From the NCBI GenBank assembly GCA_041686955.1, contig JAWLCV010000070.1:1-21301 (forward strand): a stretch of 21,301 nucleotides of DNA. Reading direction: 5' to 3'. Made by a program: the position numbers and the translations under genes. The DNA comes from UBA7803 sp041686955. GTDB taxonomy: Bacteria; Pseudomonadota; Gammaproteobacteria; Pseudomonadales; Azotimanducaceae. The notes beneath the pieces are model-generated. The model saw nothing but the letters and a program-made list of their open reading frames with translations, searched no databases and was not told where the DNA came from. Numbering within the stretch: the stretch's first letter is position 1; every line of letters begins with the position of its first letter. Positions 12,076-20,582 of the stretch are shown in pieces.

Positions 12076-14325
12076 GTGACCCACCCGAAGGTCGTCTCGC
12101 TGCAACCCGAGCGAAAAATTCCGGCCGCGGTTCCTCCCATCGTCCAGCGGGTGCGGGATCGCGCGGTCCAGCAGCTCCTGGCGCTTCTGAAAGAGCTCCT
12201 CGACTGCACCGATGATGCGCTGTTCGAGATGGCGGACCGGTCGCACAGCGATGCCGACCACCATCTCTACTTCGATTCCATGCGGGAGATCCGCCTGCAC
12301 CGCGCAGACATCGAGAAGCGCTTCGCCGCGGAGATCCAGCGCGGCTTCGACACGGCATACGCCCCGAGCGCTGCCACCGCCTCCACGGACGACCTGCTGG
12401 CCGACGACATCGCCCTGGTTCACAACGACGACCTGGAGATCTCCGTCGCCATCAGCGGCATCGTCTCGAAGATCACCAGCCAGTTCTCCCTGGCGATCAT
12501 GGAGCTGACCAAGCGATTCGACCACCTGGCCAAGCACGGCACCATCAACGAGCGCCGCAATCCGCTGGGCCCGCAGATGCAGAGCGAAGCGTTCGCCCGG
12601 GCCATGGAATGTCTGACCGTGGACATCCGCATCCGCATCATCCTGCTGAAGCTGTTCGAGCGCACCGTGATGCAACGCATGGGGCCGGTATACCAGGAGG
12701 CGAACGCCGCGCTGGCCGATGCCGGCGTGCTCAAGGACCTGCGCCGCAGCTTGAGCCGGGGCCGCAATCCCCACGCCCAGGCGGCCGCGACGCGCGGGCC
12801 GGCTACCCCCAGCCGGGCCAGCGCCGGGGCCCCCGGCCCGGGCGCCAGCCCTGTGCCAGAGAGCGGTGGCGGCGGCTACGCCGGCTACGGTGACCCTTCA
12901 GGCAGCTTCGGTGCCATCCAGACGCTGCTGGAGGCCGCGCGCGGCGGCAGCGGGCCCATGGGGTCGAGTGGCGCCGGGGGCGTCATCGCCACCCCGCAAC
13001 TCGTCAGCGTGCTCAGCGCCATACAGGCGGAAGCGGGCCACGAGCAGGTCGACATCGACAGCCTGCCGAGCCGGGTGGACCTGCGTCAGGTGCTGGTGAC
13101 CAGGGCACCGGACGTCACCGGCGAGGCGTTGAACCATCTGGGCCGCGCCGACGAGGACGTGGTCAACTTCATCGGCCTGCTGTTCGACTACATTCTCAAC
13201 GACCGCAACCTGGCCATTCCCATGAAGGCCCTCATCGCCAGGCTGCAGATCCCCATCGTCAAGCTGGCGATCCTCGACAAGAGCTTCTTCGAGCGATCGT
13301 CGCATCCCGCGCGGCAGCTCCTCAACGAGCTCTCCAGCGCCGGCATCGGCTGGAGCTCCGCGGCGGAGCTCAAGCGCGATGCCGTTTACGACAAGATCGA
13401 ATCGGTGGTGATCCGGGTTCTGAACGGATTCAGCGACAATCCGGAGATCTTCCAGCAGCTCGTGGACGAGCTCAGGGAGTTCCGCAGCCGCGACGCCGAG
13501 CGGCAGGGACGTATGGAGCAGCGCATCCGCGAAACGGAATCCGGCAGGGCGCGCACTCTGGCCGCGAAGCAGGACGTGCAGAAGGTGATCAACCAGAAAG
13601 CCTGCGGGCTGCGCCTGCCCCGGGAGCTGGGGCGGTTCCTCTCCGACGTCTGGAGCCGAGCGCTGGTGTACGTGAGTCTGCGGGACGGCTCCGGCTCCCC
13701 GGCGTGGACGGGTTTGATGAGCACCATGGACGATCTGCTGTGGAGCCTTCAGCCCCTGGACGATCTCGAGCAGATTCTCGATCGGGATGCCCAGCGCGAC
13801 GCCCTGCTCGACCGCCTGCGGGAGGGCATGGCGCTGATTCCGCTGCCGGAGGCCGAGCAGAACCGCTGGTGCGACGTCATCGCCGATCAGCTCCAGGCGG
13901 TCAGTGACAGCGACCGGGCCTATCTGGAAGACGACCTGGTGGAGCGTCCGGCGGCGTCCTTTCCCGAGTTGGACGAGATCGTTCTGACCGCTCCCCAGGA
14001 AGCCGCCGACGAAGATCAGGGAGCGGCCCCGGAACCCGCCTTCCTCGCCAAGATCAACCGGCTCCGGGAAGGCTCCTGGGTGGAGATCCAGCAGGACGGC
14101 GCCGAGCCGTTGCGCTGCAAGCTCGCCACCATCGTCAAACCGGGGGATCGTTACGTGTTCGTCAACCGGCGCGGCATGAAGGTGGCGGACAAGAGCCGCA
14201 TGGCGCTGGCCCGGGACCTGCAGGACGAGCGGCTGGTGCTTCTCGACGACTCACAGGTCTTCGACCGCGCGCTGCAGGCGGTCATCGGCAATCTGCGGCA
14301 GATGCAGAAGTCGGAGGATTCCTGA
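12076..14325 (+). CDS. DUF1631 family protein
   Basis: A 749-residue cytosolic protein of unknown function. The N-terminal half is helical (VVSLQPERKIPAAVPPIVQR, then a long helical array with Asp/Glu/Arg-rich segments). Residues about 232-305 are a Gly/Pro/Ser/Ala-rich linker. Residues about 320-640 form the main helical DUF1631 part (VVNFIGLLFDYILNDRNLA, HPARQLLNELSSAGIGW). The last 80 residues are beta-rich (LREGSWVEIQQDG, YVFVNRRGMKVADKSRM) and resemble a divergent PilZ-like module. The GTG at 12076 is preferred because GGGAG (12063-12067) is 8 bases upstream; a TTG at 12070 is too close to that site. Together with the upstream PilZ gene this suggests a c-di-GMP-linked role, which is inference. 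It ends 4 bases from the convergent riboflavin synthase gene. Confidence 0.85.
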   Translation: MTHPKVVSLQPERKIPAAVPPIVQRVRDRAVQQLLALLKELLDCTDDALFEMADRSHSDADHHLYFDSMREIRLHRADIEKRFAAEIQRGFDTAYAPSAATASTDDLLADDIALVHNDDLEISVAISGIVSKITSQFSLAIMELTKRFDHLAKHGTINERRNPLGPQMQSEAFARAMECLTVDIRIRIILLKLFERTVMQRMGPVYQEANAALADAGVLKDLRRSLSRGRNPHAQAAATRGPATPSRASAGAPGPGASPVPESGGGGYAGYGDPSGSFGAIQTLLEAARGGSGPMGSSGAGGVIATPQLVSVLSAIQAEAGHEQVDIDSLPSRVDLRQVLVTRAPDVTGEALNHLGRADEDVVNFIGLLFDYILNDRNLAIPMKALIARLQIPIVKLAILDKSFFERSSHPARQLLNELSSAGIGWSSAAELKRDAVYDKIESVVIRVLNGFSDNPEIFQQLVDELREFRSRDAERQGRMEQRIRETESGRARTLAAKQDVQKVINQKACGLRLPRELGRFLSDVWSRALVYVSLRDGSGSPAWTGLMSTMDDLLWSLQPLDDLEQILDRDAQRDALLDRLREGMALIPLPEAEQNRWCDVIADQLQAVSDSDRAYLEDDLVERPAASFPELDEIVLTAPQEAADEDQGAAPEPAFLAKINRLREGSWVEIQQDGAEPLRCKLATIVKPGDRYVFVNRRGMKVADKSRMALARDLQDERLVLLDDSQVFDRALQAVIGNLRQMQKSEDS

Positions 14326-14329
14326 GCCG

Positions 14330-14962
14330 TTAGGCCTGGAGCCGGGCGCGCCACTCCGGCTCACCGAGAAGGCGCTCCACCGTCTCCACGATGGTCTGGG
14401 TCTGGGAGTCCACCTCGATATTCACCCGGTCCCCCACCCGAACCCGACCCAGGGTGGTGCGGGCGATGGTTTCCGGGATGAGGCAGACGCCGATTTCCCC
14501 GCTCTCGCGATCCACGTGGGCCAACGTGAGGCTGGCGCCATCCAGGGCCACGAAGCCCTTGAGGGTGAGGTACTTCATGAGCGCAGCGGGCACCGAGAAG
14601 AAGACGTTGCGCTCGTTTTCCGCCTCCTCGAGCCGGCTCACCGTGACCACCCCGGAGACGTGGCCCGAGAGCAGGTGTCCGCCGATCTCGTCGCCCACTC
14701 GGAACGAGCGCTCCACGTTCACCAGGCTCCCCGGCTCCAGGGCGCCGAGATTGGTGCGTTCCAGGGTTTCGCGGATGACGTCGAAGCAGGCGAGCCCGGA
14801 TGCGGTCCGGGTGACCGTGAGGCACGTGCCGTTCACGGCCACACTGGCGCCGGGTTCGAGCCCCTCGGCGAGCTCACCCATCGCGATGCACAGCCGCCGC
14901 AGGTTGCTCGCCGCCTCGACCGAGGCGACGTCGCACAGCCCCTGGACGATTCCCGTGAACAC
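14330..14962 (-). CDS. ribE: Riboflavin synthase
   Basis: Converts two 6,7-dimethyl-8-ribityllumazine molecules into riboflavin plus the pyrimidine precursor (the enzyme is called ribC or ribE in different species). The 210-residue protein begins MFTGIVQG and has two lumazine-binding repeats, about 1-97 and 98-200. Signatures are VNGTCLTVT, FDVIRETLERTNLG, GGHLLSGHV, MKYLTLKGFVALDGASLTL and LIPETIARTTLG. The length and sequence follow the E. coli type. The GTG at 14962 gives the conserved N-terminus and lies only 9 bases after the TPR gene stop with a weak ribosome site, so translation may depend on the TonB operon. No FMN riboswitch or other rib gene is nearby. Confidence 0.94.
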   Translation of the reverse strand: MFTGIVQGLCDVASVEAASNLRRLCIAMGELAEGLEPGASVAVNGTCLTVTRTASGLACFDVIRETLERTNLGALEPGSLVNVERSFRVGDEIGGHLLSGHVSGVVTVSRLEEAENERNVFFSVPAALMKYLTLKGFVALDGASLTLAHVDRESGEIGVCLIPETIARTTLGRVRVGDRVNIEVDSQTQTIVETVERLLGEPEWRARLQA

Positions 14963-14971
14963 CGCCCGAGG

Positions 14972-16312
14972 TCAGCGCGCCGCTTGTTGCTGCTGCTGCC
15001 TCAGAGCCTCCCGGCGCCGGGACTCGCTGTCGATGTAGCTGACCCACTGAGCGCAGATGCGCTGATTGGCCTCGTCGTCCGAGCGCCTGGACTCGTTGCG
15101 GCAGGCCACGAACGACTCCCGCGCCGCGGCCAACTCATCGAGGTTGAATTCACACATGCCGCGCACCACGTACATGGTCTGATCCTGGCGCAGCCCGCCT
15201 TTGCGCAGCGCCGCGTTGGCCGCGTCGATGCACTGATCGTAGCGGTCGCTGTCGAGATAGAGCTGGGCCAGCCGCTCGGAGATCTTGCCCTCGTCCGACA
15301 GCCGCGACGCCTCCTCGAGCACGGGAATGGCCTTGTCCACTTCCTGCGCGAGTTGCCACGCCTGGCCGAGGCTCAGTAACGTGGTGTCGTTGCGCTCGAT
15401 GATCTCTTCCTCGAAACCTCGCTCGAGCACCTTGGCGGCCCGCCACGGCACTTCCGCCTGCATGAGCAGGCCCGCGTAGTTGGTGAGATCCGCCTGCTGG
15501 GTCAGGAAACCGCCCACGTCCGCCGCCTCGTAGGTCCAGAGCGACTCCTTGTCGTGGCCCTCCTGGGCGTGAATCCCCGCGAGGCGAATCCAGTACTCGC
15601 GCTTCGGAAAGTCACGGACCAGAATCTCCAGGGTTTCCAGCACCTTATCCCAATTTTCTTGCTCGAAGTAAAGGAAGTTCAGCAGCGCCCACCACTGCTC
15701 CTTGATCTCCACACCCCGCTCCCGGGCGATCTGGATGCCGGTCTCGATCTGCCGGGTAGCCGCGGGGTAGTTCTCCATCTGGTAATACACCTGCCCCATG
15801 AAGATGTGGGGATCGGCGCCGGGATTTTCCGCCTTCTGGATCCACGTCTCCATGTAGTCCAGAGCATCCTGATAGTTCTCCGCGACGAACGAGAGTTGCG
15901 CCAGGGTGTAGAGGGTCTGGACTTCCAGGCCTTCGGGAATGTTCTCGCCCTGCGCCAGCACCTCCTTGTAGGAGCGGATCGCCGCGTCGTAGTTCTCCTG
16001 GGAGAAGTGGACGAAACCCAGCATGTTGTGGATCTGGCCGATCTCGTTGCCGTTGAGCCGGCTGCTGCGGCCCAGCATGTCGTTCAACACCTGCGCGGCG
16101 GTGGCATAGTCCTTGGCGTCGACGGCTTCCTGAGCCTCCGACAGCTTCTTGTAGGTGGCCTCGCTCATGGACGGGATCCGCCGGGTCTCGCGCCGGGGTT
16201 CCTCATCCTCCTGAGCGAACGCCGCACTTCCGCCCACGCCCAGCTCGTAAGCCAACGGCGCGCCCAGATAGAGTGCCAGCGCGCAGCTCACGGAGACGAT
16301 TCGCTTGAACAT
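14972..16312 (-). CDS. TPR protein of the TonB2-type system
   Basis: A 446-residue secreted protein. A signal peptide (basic start, hydrophobic core, AFA before Gln34) directs it to the periplasm. After a charged segment it contains successive tetratricopeptide repeats, e.g. YKKLSEAQEAVDAKDYATAA, GFVHFSQENYDAAIRSYKEV, LAQLSFVAENYQDALDYME and FMGQVYYQMENYPAATRQI. The tail is Gln-rich. TPR proteins of this kind are found at the end of DUF3450-TtpC-ExbB-ExbD-TonB clusters in marine gammaproteobacteria and are thought to be extra components of the TonB system. It starts 36 bases after the tonB stop. Confidence 0.88.
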   Translation of the reverse strand: MFKRIVSVSCALALYLGAPLAYELGVGGSAAFAQEDEEPRRETRRIPSMSEATYKKLSEAQEAVDAKDYATAAQVLNDMLGRSSRLNGNEIGQIHNMLGFVHFSQENYDAAIRSYKEVLAQGENIPEGLEVQTLYTLAQLSFVAENYQDALDYMETWIQKAENPGADPHIFMGQVYYQMENYPAATRQIETGIQIARERGVEIKEQWWALLNFLYFEQENWDKVLETLEILVRDFPKREYWIRLAGIHAQEGHDKESLWTYEAADVGGFLTQQADLTNYAGLLMQAEVPWRAAKVLERGFEEEIIERNDTTLLSLGQAWQLAQEVDKAIPVLEEASRLSDEGKISERLAQLYLDSDRYDQCIDAANAALRKGGLRQDQTMYVVRGMCEFNLDELAAARESFVACRNESRRSDDEANQRICAQWVSYIDSESRRREALRQQQQQAAR

Positions 16313-16348
16313 CTTGTCTACCTATCCTGTCCGGCCCGAGCGCCGCCG

Positions 16349-16954
16349 TTAGTCGTCGGCCAGCTCGAAGGTGATGAGGTTGCGCACCCCGGCCACGTCG
16401 ATGGGCTCGCCGTTGACCACCTTGGGCTTGTACTTGAACTTTTCCGCGGCCTGGACGGCGGCCCGGTCGAAGATGCCCGGCGGCTCGGATTCGATGACCA
16501 CCGGATCACGCACCGCGCCGGTCTTGGTCACCGTGAACTCGAGGAGCACGTGGCCTTCGATGCCCCGGGTCTGGGCCCGCCGCGGATACACCGGCGCCAC
16601 CTTGACGATGGGCAGGTACTCGCCGTCGGAGCTGAACCCGCCCACCCCGCCGACGTTCATGTCGATCCGGGAGTCCACCGCGCCGATGTCGACGCCGATG
16701 GAGACGTCGGTGGTGTCGGCGGTTGGCTCGGGCATGTCCGGCGGCGGCTCGTCCGGCGGCGGCGGCGGCTTGGGCTTGCGGGTCTTGGTCTCGATCTCGT
16801 TTTCCTGCTGGAGGCGAACGAAATCCACGATCTTGCCCTGGACCGCGTCGTCGAAGGGGCTCTTATCGCTCTTGATCAGTGCCTGCATCAGCAGGAACAG
16901 AGCGAACGTCGCCACCGCTCCCAGAGCCACACCGAATATGTAACGCATGATCAT
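16349..16954 (-). CDS. tonB: TonB family energy transducer
   Basis: A 201-residue inner-membrane-anchored protein. One transmembrane segment (about 5-27) is followed by a short Pro-rich stretch (PKPPPPPDEPPP, 61-72) and a C-terminal TonB domain (about 113-198): VAPVYPRRAQTRGIEGHVLL, EFTVTKTGAV, then FDRAAVQAAEKFKYKPK. TonB couples ExbB/ExbD proton flow to outer-membrane receptors. The protein is shorter than E. coli TonB and has a much shorter Pro-rich spacer, typical of TonB2-type proteins that act with TtpC. The ATG at 16954 has GAGGGGG 7 bases upstream; a second ATG two codons on is possible. It lies 12 bases after exbD. Confidence 0.92.
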   Translation of the reverse strand: MIMRYIFGVALGAVATFALFLLMQALIKSDKSPFDDAVQGKIVDFVRLQQENEIETKTRKPKPPPPPDEPPPDMPEPTADTTDVSIGVDIGAVDSRIDMNVGGVGGFSSDGEYLPIVKVAPVYPRRAQTRGIEGHVLLEFTVTKTGAVRDPVVIESEPPGIFDRAAVQAAEKFKYKPKVVNGEPIDVAGVRNLITFELADD

Positions 16955-16966
16955 GGTCTTGCCCCC

Positions 16967-17374
16967 TCAGCTATCCGTGGACACCGCCACCTGCGTCATG
17001 CCGGCAGCGCGCGCCGCGTTGAGAACGACAGCCAGCTTTTCGTATTTGGCGGCTCTATCGGCTTGGACCACCAGACCGCCCTTGGGGTTCTCGGCGTGAA
17101 GCCGCTCGATCTGCGCCCGCACCGCCGCCTCTTCCACCCGCTCGTTGTCGATCCAGATCTCGCCGGTCGGGCCGATGGCCACCAGGACGGCCACCGTGGG
17201 CTTCTGTTCCGCCGATTCCGCATCCGGGCGGAGCACGTCGATGCCGGTCTGCTTGATGAAGGTGGCCGTCACGATGAAGAAGATCAGCATGATGAACACC
17301 ACGTCGAGCATCGGCGTGAGGTTGATGTCGGAGGACTCGTCGCTCCGGGTGAACCGTGTCAGGTTTCTACGCAT
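16967..17374 (-). CDS. exbD: ExbD, proton-channel subunit of the TonB system
   Basis: A 135-residue protein with one transmembrane helix, containing NLTPMLDVVF, whose Asp24 corresponds to the proton-pathway Asp of ExbD/TolR/MotB, and then a periplasmic domain (VLVAIGPTGEIWIDNERV, GGLVVQADRAAKYEKLA). The ATG at 17374 has GGGGAGG close upstream and gives the normal length. The same frame stays open further upstream to 17638, but that part lies within exbB and has no family similarity. It starts 17 bases after the exbB stop. Confidence 0.93.
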   Translation of the reverse strand: MRRNLTRFTRSDESSDINLTPMLDVVFIMLIFFIVTATFIKQTGIDVLRPDAESAEQKPTVAVLVAIGPTGEIWIDNERVEEAAVRAQIERLHAENPKGGLVVQADRAAKYEKLAVVLNAARAAGMTQVAVSTDS

Positions 17375-17391
17375 GGTGCCTCCCCGAGCCT

Positions 17392-17907
17392 TCAGTGATC
17401 CATGGTGAGGTGATCCTGGAACAGCTCGATCTCGTAGTCGACCTTGCGCTTCAGGATGGTGCTGCCGACGACCCCGGACAGGGATGCGATCATGCCGGCC
17501 ATGGTAGGTATGGTGGCCATGGAGACCCCCGCCGCCATGGAGCGGGCGTTGCCGCCCTGGGTCGCCATGGCGTCGAACACGGAGATCATCCCCGTCACCG
17601 TGCCCAGCAGGCCCAGCAACGGACACAGCGTCACGCAAGTCTGGATCAGCGGCAAGCTGCCGGTGATCTTGTCCGACGCCTCGGAAATGAGACGGTCACG
17701 AATCTGGTGCGCGCTCCACGAGCGCCGCTCGGGACGCGCTTCCCAGAACTGGGTCGCCTCGCGCACCACGTTCTTGTGCTCGGACTGGAAGTACCAGAAC
17801 CGCTCGAAGATCAGCGTCCACATCAGGAACGTGAGGGCGGCGATGAGCCAAAGCACATCGCCCCCCTGCTCCATGAACGTGATGATGTTTATGTATGCAT
17901 CATGCAT
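17392..17907 (-). CDS. exbB: ExbB (MotA/TolQ/ExbB family), short TonB2-type
   Basis: A 171-residue inner-membrane protein with three membrane segments at about 15-35, 90-112 and 127-152. The family core is CPLLGLLGTVTGMISVFDAM followed by MATIPTMAGMIASLSGVVGS. It forms the pentameric proton channel with ExbD. It is shorter than E. coli ExbB, matching the ExbB2 type that operates with TtpC, whose gene ends 18 bases upstream. The ATG at 17907 sits within a repeated ATGCAT run and has only a weak ribosome site. Confidence 0.92.
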   Translation of the reverse strand: MHDAYINIITFMEQGGDVLWLIAALTFLMWTLIFERFWYFQSEHKNVVREATQFWEARPERRSWSAHQIRDRLISEASDKITGSLPLIQTCVTLCPLLGLLGTVTGMISVFDAMATQGGNARSMAAGVSMATIPTMAGMIASLSGVVGSTILKRKVDYEIELFQDHLTMDH

Positions 17908-17925
17908 GTCTACTGGCTACCCGCC

Positions 17926-19413
17926 TCAGCCCAGGGCCTGACCGGAACGCTCGGCATGGTCGGCGATGAGACCCGCGCTCTGCTCCTCCAGCACGTGGAT
18001 CACCGAGCGGCTGCGCTGCGCCACGATGGCGTGCAGCAGGGTCATCGGGATGGCCACCACCAGACCTTCCACCGTGGTCATGAGCGCCGTGGAGATACCG
18101 CCGGCCATGGTCTTGGGATCGCCGGTGCCGAACAGGGTGATGGCCTGGAAGGTCAGGATCATCCCCACCACGGTACCGAGCAGACCGAGCAGCGGCGCCA
18201 CCACGGAGATCACCTGCAGCAGGGTGATGTTGCTGGTGATCTTCGGCGTCTCGGCCAGGATCGCCTCGCCGAGCTTGAGCTCCAGGGTTTCCACGTCCAC
18301 GTTGCGGTTGTCCTGGTAGACGGCGAGCACCCGGCCCAGCGGATTGTCCTGATCCGGCGTGTCGCTCTTCTTCTGCGCGTTCACCTTGCTGCTCATGATG
18401 GAGAGCTGCGTCAGCTTCCACAGAGCAAGAAGGACGCCAAAGATGCCGCCGAGCAGGATCACGGAGCCCACGTAGCCGCCCTGACCATCGCAGAACGGCA
18501 GATAGCACTCGCCGTTGGCGATGCCGCCGAACAGGGAGCCTACCCGCTCGCCGACGGTGGCGGCCTGGATCAGCAGGCCCAGCAGCGAGCCGCGGGTGGG
18601 ATCCACCGCGAAGGAGACGACCTCGTCGGGCGAGGCTTCCACCAGATCTTCCGCCGTCGAGGTGAAACGGCCGGCAGGCTGGCGCGCCAGCTCGATGAGC
18701 GAGTCGGTGTCGCCGTCGTATTGGATGTAGCGGCCGTCGGCCACCAGGTTGAAGGCGCCCACCCGGACCACGTCGGTCTCGACCTGCTCGCCGTTGTTGA
18801 GAATCACCGTAGCGGGGAACTTGACCACCTTGCCGGAGGCCGTCATCTCACGCTGCAGCTCGAACCACAGCCGCTCCATTTCCTCGATGGTGGCGAGGTT
18901 GGAGGCCGTGCCCATCTTCGCCGCGAACTGCCCGAGCCACTCGCCCCGGTTGGGGTACTGGGCGGAAATGATGGAGCTCTCGAACAGGCCCCGGGTATCG
19001 CCGGCCACCTGCTGCAGCACGCCGAACAGCTCCCGGAGAGAGCCGAGCCGCCGGTCGAGCTGCTCCTGCAGATCGCCGATGCGGATCTCGTTTTCCTCGA
19101 AGGCTGTTTCGAGCCGCTCGGAACGCTGCTCTTCCCGGGCCCGCTCGTTGCGCGCCTCGGTGAGCATCTGCTGCTGCTGCGCCCGCTCGCGGACGAACCG
19201 GGCCTCGCGCTCGGCGTGCTGGCGGGATTCCACCACCCGGCGCTCCCGGACGTTCTCGAGAAGCTGCTCGAGGGTATCGGCTTCGGTCACCTGCAGGTCG
19301 AGCTGCGGCGACTGACCTTGGGCCTCCTGCGCCAGCGCGCCCGAGGCGGCGCCCATCAGCAGCAAACCCGCGAACAGGCCGGAAAGGGTGTACTTCATCT
19401 CGTTCACTTTCAT
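17926..19413 (-). CDS. ttpC: TtpC-like MotA/TolQ/ExbB protein of the TonB2 system
   Basis: A 495-residue protein. A signal peptide (about 1-28, ending GALA before Gln) is followed by a periplasmic region with a long coiled coil (about 55-125, rich in Glu, Arg and Gln) and a beta-rich part (ATVILNNGEQVETDVVRVGA). The C-terminal MotA/TolQ/ExbB domain has membrane segments at about 313-337, 398-427 and 440-465, with APLLGLLGTVVGMILTFQA. This is the architecture of Vibrio TtpC, essential for TonB2 function there. The ATG at 19413 is chosen because it overlaps the DUF3450 stop (TGATG), has GGAGG 7 bases upstream and gives a proper signal peptide; the open frame extends to 19605 inside the neighbour. 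Confidence 0.92.
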   Translation of the reverse strand: MKVNEMKYTLSGLFAGLLLMGAASGALAQEAQGQSPQLDLQVTEADTLEQLLENVRERRVVESRQHAEREARFVRERAQQQQMLTEARNERAREEQRSERLETAFEENEIRIGDLQEQLDRRLGSLRELFGVLQQVAGDTRGLFESSIISAQYPNRGEWLGQFAAKMGTASNLATIEEMERLWFELQREMTASGKVVKFPATVILNNGEQVETDVVRVGAFNLVADGRYIQYDGDTDSLIELARQPAGRFTSTAEDLVEASPDEVVSFAVDPTRGSLLGLLIQAATVGERVGSLFGGIANGECYLPFCDGQGGYVGSVILLGGIFGVLLALWKLTQLSIMSSKVNAQKKSDTPDQDNPLGRVLAVYQDNRNVDVETLELKLGEAILAETPKITSNITLLQVISVVAPLLGLLGTVVGMILTFQAITLFGTGDPKTMAGGISTALMTTVEGLVVAIPMTLLHAIVAQRSRSVIHVLEEQSAGLIADHAERSGQALG

Positions 19414-20264
19414 CACTCCGCCTCCGAACCTTGAGCTGCCTGGGGTCGACCCGGGGGCGCCGCGGGGGCACCCTCCGCCTGCGGACCGGGCACTTCCTCC
19501 GGCCCCTGCACCGGCATCGTCAGCATGTCCACCGACAGTTGCTGGCGGGCCATGCGAATGCCGTTGCGCACGGGGGTGGTGTAGGAATCGTCGAGCTCTT
19601 CCCACTGCGCCGACGCCGGGTTGTACATGCCGGTGAGCTCACCGTCGGGGCTCTGATAAACCAGCGCGATGCGGCCGACCTTCAGCACGTCCACCTTGCG
19701 GGGCGTGCCGTTCAGGTTGATGGTGTCGCCGTAGGCTTCCATGGTGCGCCCGTACTCGTTCTCGATCTGGTAAGCCCGCATGATCTGGCTGAACTTCTCG
19801 GAAACGGCGACGTCGGCCCGATCCATCATGTCGCGAAGCACCTGGATCCGGTTCATGCGCTCGTTGAGGAGAAAGGGAACGTCGAGCTCCACGAACTGCT
19901 CTAGGGCGTCGATCATGCGCAGCATCAACGGAGTGATCTGGCGCTCGATCAGGGTGACCTGGTCGATGGAGCTGGCGAGCTGCTGCATCTCCCGCTCCTG
20001 GTTGCCGATCTGGCGCTCGAGCTGGGCGTTGTAGACCTGCAAACCCTCGATCTCTTTGAGTACGGTCTTGTACTCGTTGAGCAGCTCCCGGGTCTCTTCA
20101 GTCAGGGCGTCGATGCGCGCCTGGGACTGACGGGCCTGGGCGTTGAGCCGCTCGGCGACCTGGTAGACGTCGCTCAAGGTCGCGGCGCTCGCCGTGACGC
20201 TTGCCATGCCCCCCGTCGCCACCAGCACTAACGCCGAAAGCCCTTTGATGAGATGATGTTTCAT
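19413..20264 (-). CDS. DUF3450 periplasmic protein, first gene of the TonB2-type operon
   Basis: A 283-residue protein with a cleavable signal peptide (ending about ASA-ATL near residue 27). A long coiled coil (about 35-110) includes ARQSQARIDALTEETRELLN. Conserved DUF3450 patterns follow: MLRMIDALEQFVELDVPFLL, RIQVLRDMMDRADVAVSEKF, YGDTINLNGTPRKVDVLKVG and RIALVYQSPDG. The last 40 residues are Pro/Ala/Glu-rich. DUF3450 genes commonly precede ttpC-exbB2-exbD2-tonB2 genes. The ATG at 20264 has an AGGA ribosome site 6 bases upstream. The stop overlaps the ttpC start by one base. Confidence 0.92.
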   Translation of the reverse strand: MKHHLIKGLSALVLVATGGMASVTASAATLSDVYQVAERLNAQARQSQARIDALTEETRELLNEYKTVLKEIEGLQVYNAQLERQIGNQEREMQQLASSIDQVTLIERQITPLMLRMIDALEQFVELDVPFLLNERMNRIQVLRDMMDRADVAVSEKFSQIMRAYQIENEYGRTMEAYGDTINLNGTPRKVDVLKVGRIALVYQSPDGELTGMYNPASAQWEELDDSYTTPVRNGIRMARQQLSVDMLTMPVQGPEEVPGPQAEGAPAAPPGRPQAAQGSEAE

Positions 20265-20566
20265 ACGACTTCCTACGGGTTTGTTAGGTTTTTTCGCTCA
20301 CCTTGGACTATCGACCCAGACGCCGGGCTCGCGATTCCCGCTGAGTGAATGGGTGATTAGACCAGGCGCGGTTCAATGGCGGCCGTCCAGCCCAATGGCT
20401 ACGTGTACCGAACAGCCAGCAATGCGGGGAGCACGCGTTAGTGCGTACTCTGTAGTGCCCCGCCCCTTTTCCGTGGGCGAAGGATCAACAAACACTTTCG
20501 CGAAGTCAAGCACAGCGCTCGTGCGCCTCCGGAAAGCCACCGCCTTTCAGCACCTTGCGCCCCCCG
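20265..20566. other. Upstream region of the TonB2-type operon
   Basis: About 300 bases between the operon start and the dienelactone hydrolase gene end. It should hold the operon promoter on the minus strand, but no good -35/-10 pair is evident. I saw no clear AT-rich Fur-box-like 19-mer. No gene or RNA was recognised; the short open frames here lack family similarity. Confidence 0.4.
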
Positions 20567-20582
20567 CGCCTCATTAGAGGCG
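20567..20582 (-). terminator. Hairpin at the stop codon of the hydrolase gene
   Basis: CGCCTC (20567-20572) and GAGGCG (20577-20582) form a perfect 6-bp stem with a 4-base loop that includes the gene's TAA stop. It is followed on the minus strand by a G run rather than T, so intrinsic termination is doubtful; mRNA-end stabilisation is another possibility. Confidence 0.3.

Noticed and set aside
14963..15100. FMN riboswitch upstream of riboflavin synthase
   Set aside because: The start is 9 bases from the upstream coding sequence, leaving no room for an RFN element outside the TPR gene, and no such element was seen.
15554..17398. Plus-strand open frame of 614 codons opposite TPR, tonB and exbD
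   Set aside because: It spans three well-supported minus-strand genes and has low-complexity His/Leu/Val/Asp composition.
17356..19434. Plus-strand open frame of 692 codons opposite ttpC/exbB
   Set aside because: Shadow frame; the minus strand carries recognisable membrane-protein motifs throughout.
20265..20566. Fur box upstream of the TonB-type operon
   Set aside because: No stretch resembling the AT-rich 19-bp consensus could be found by eye.
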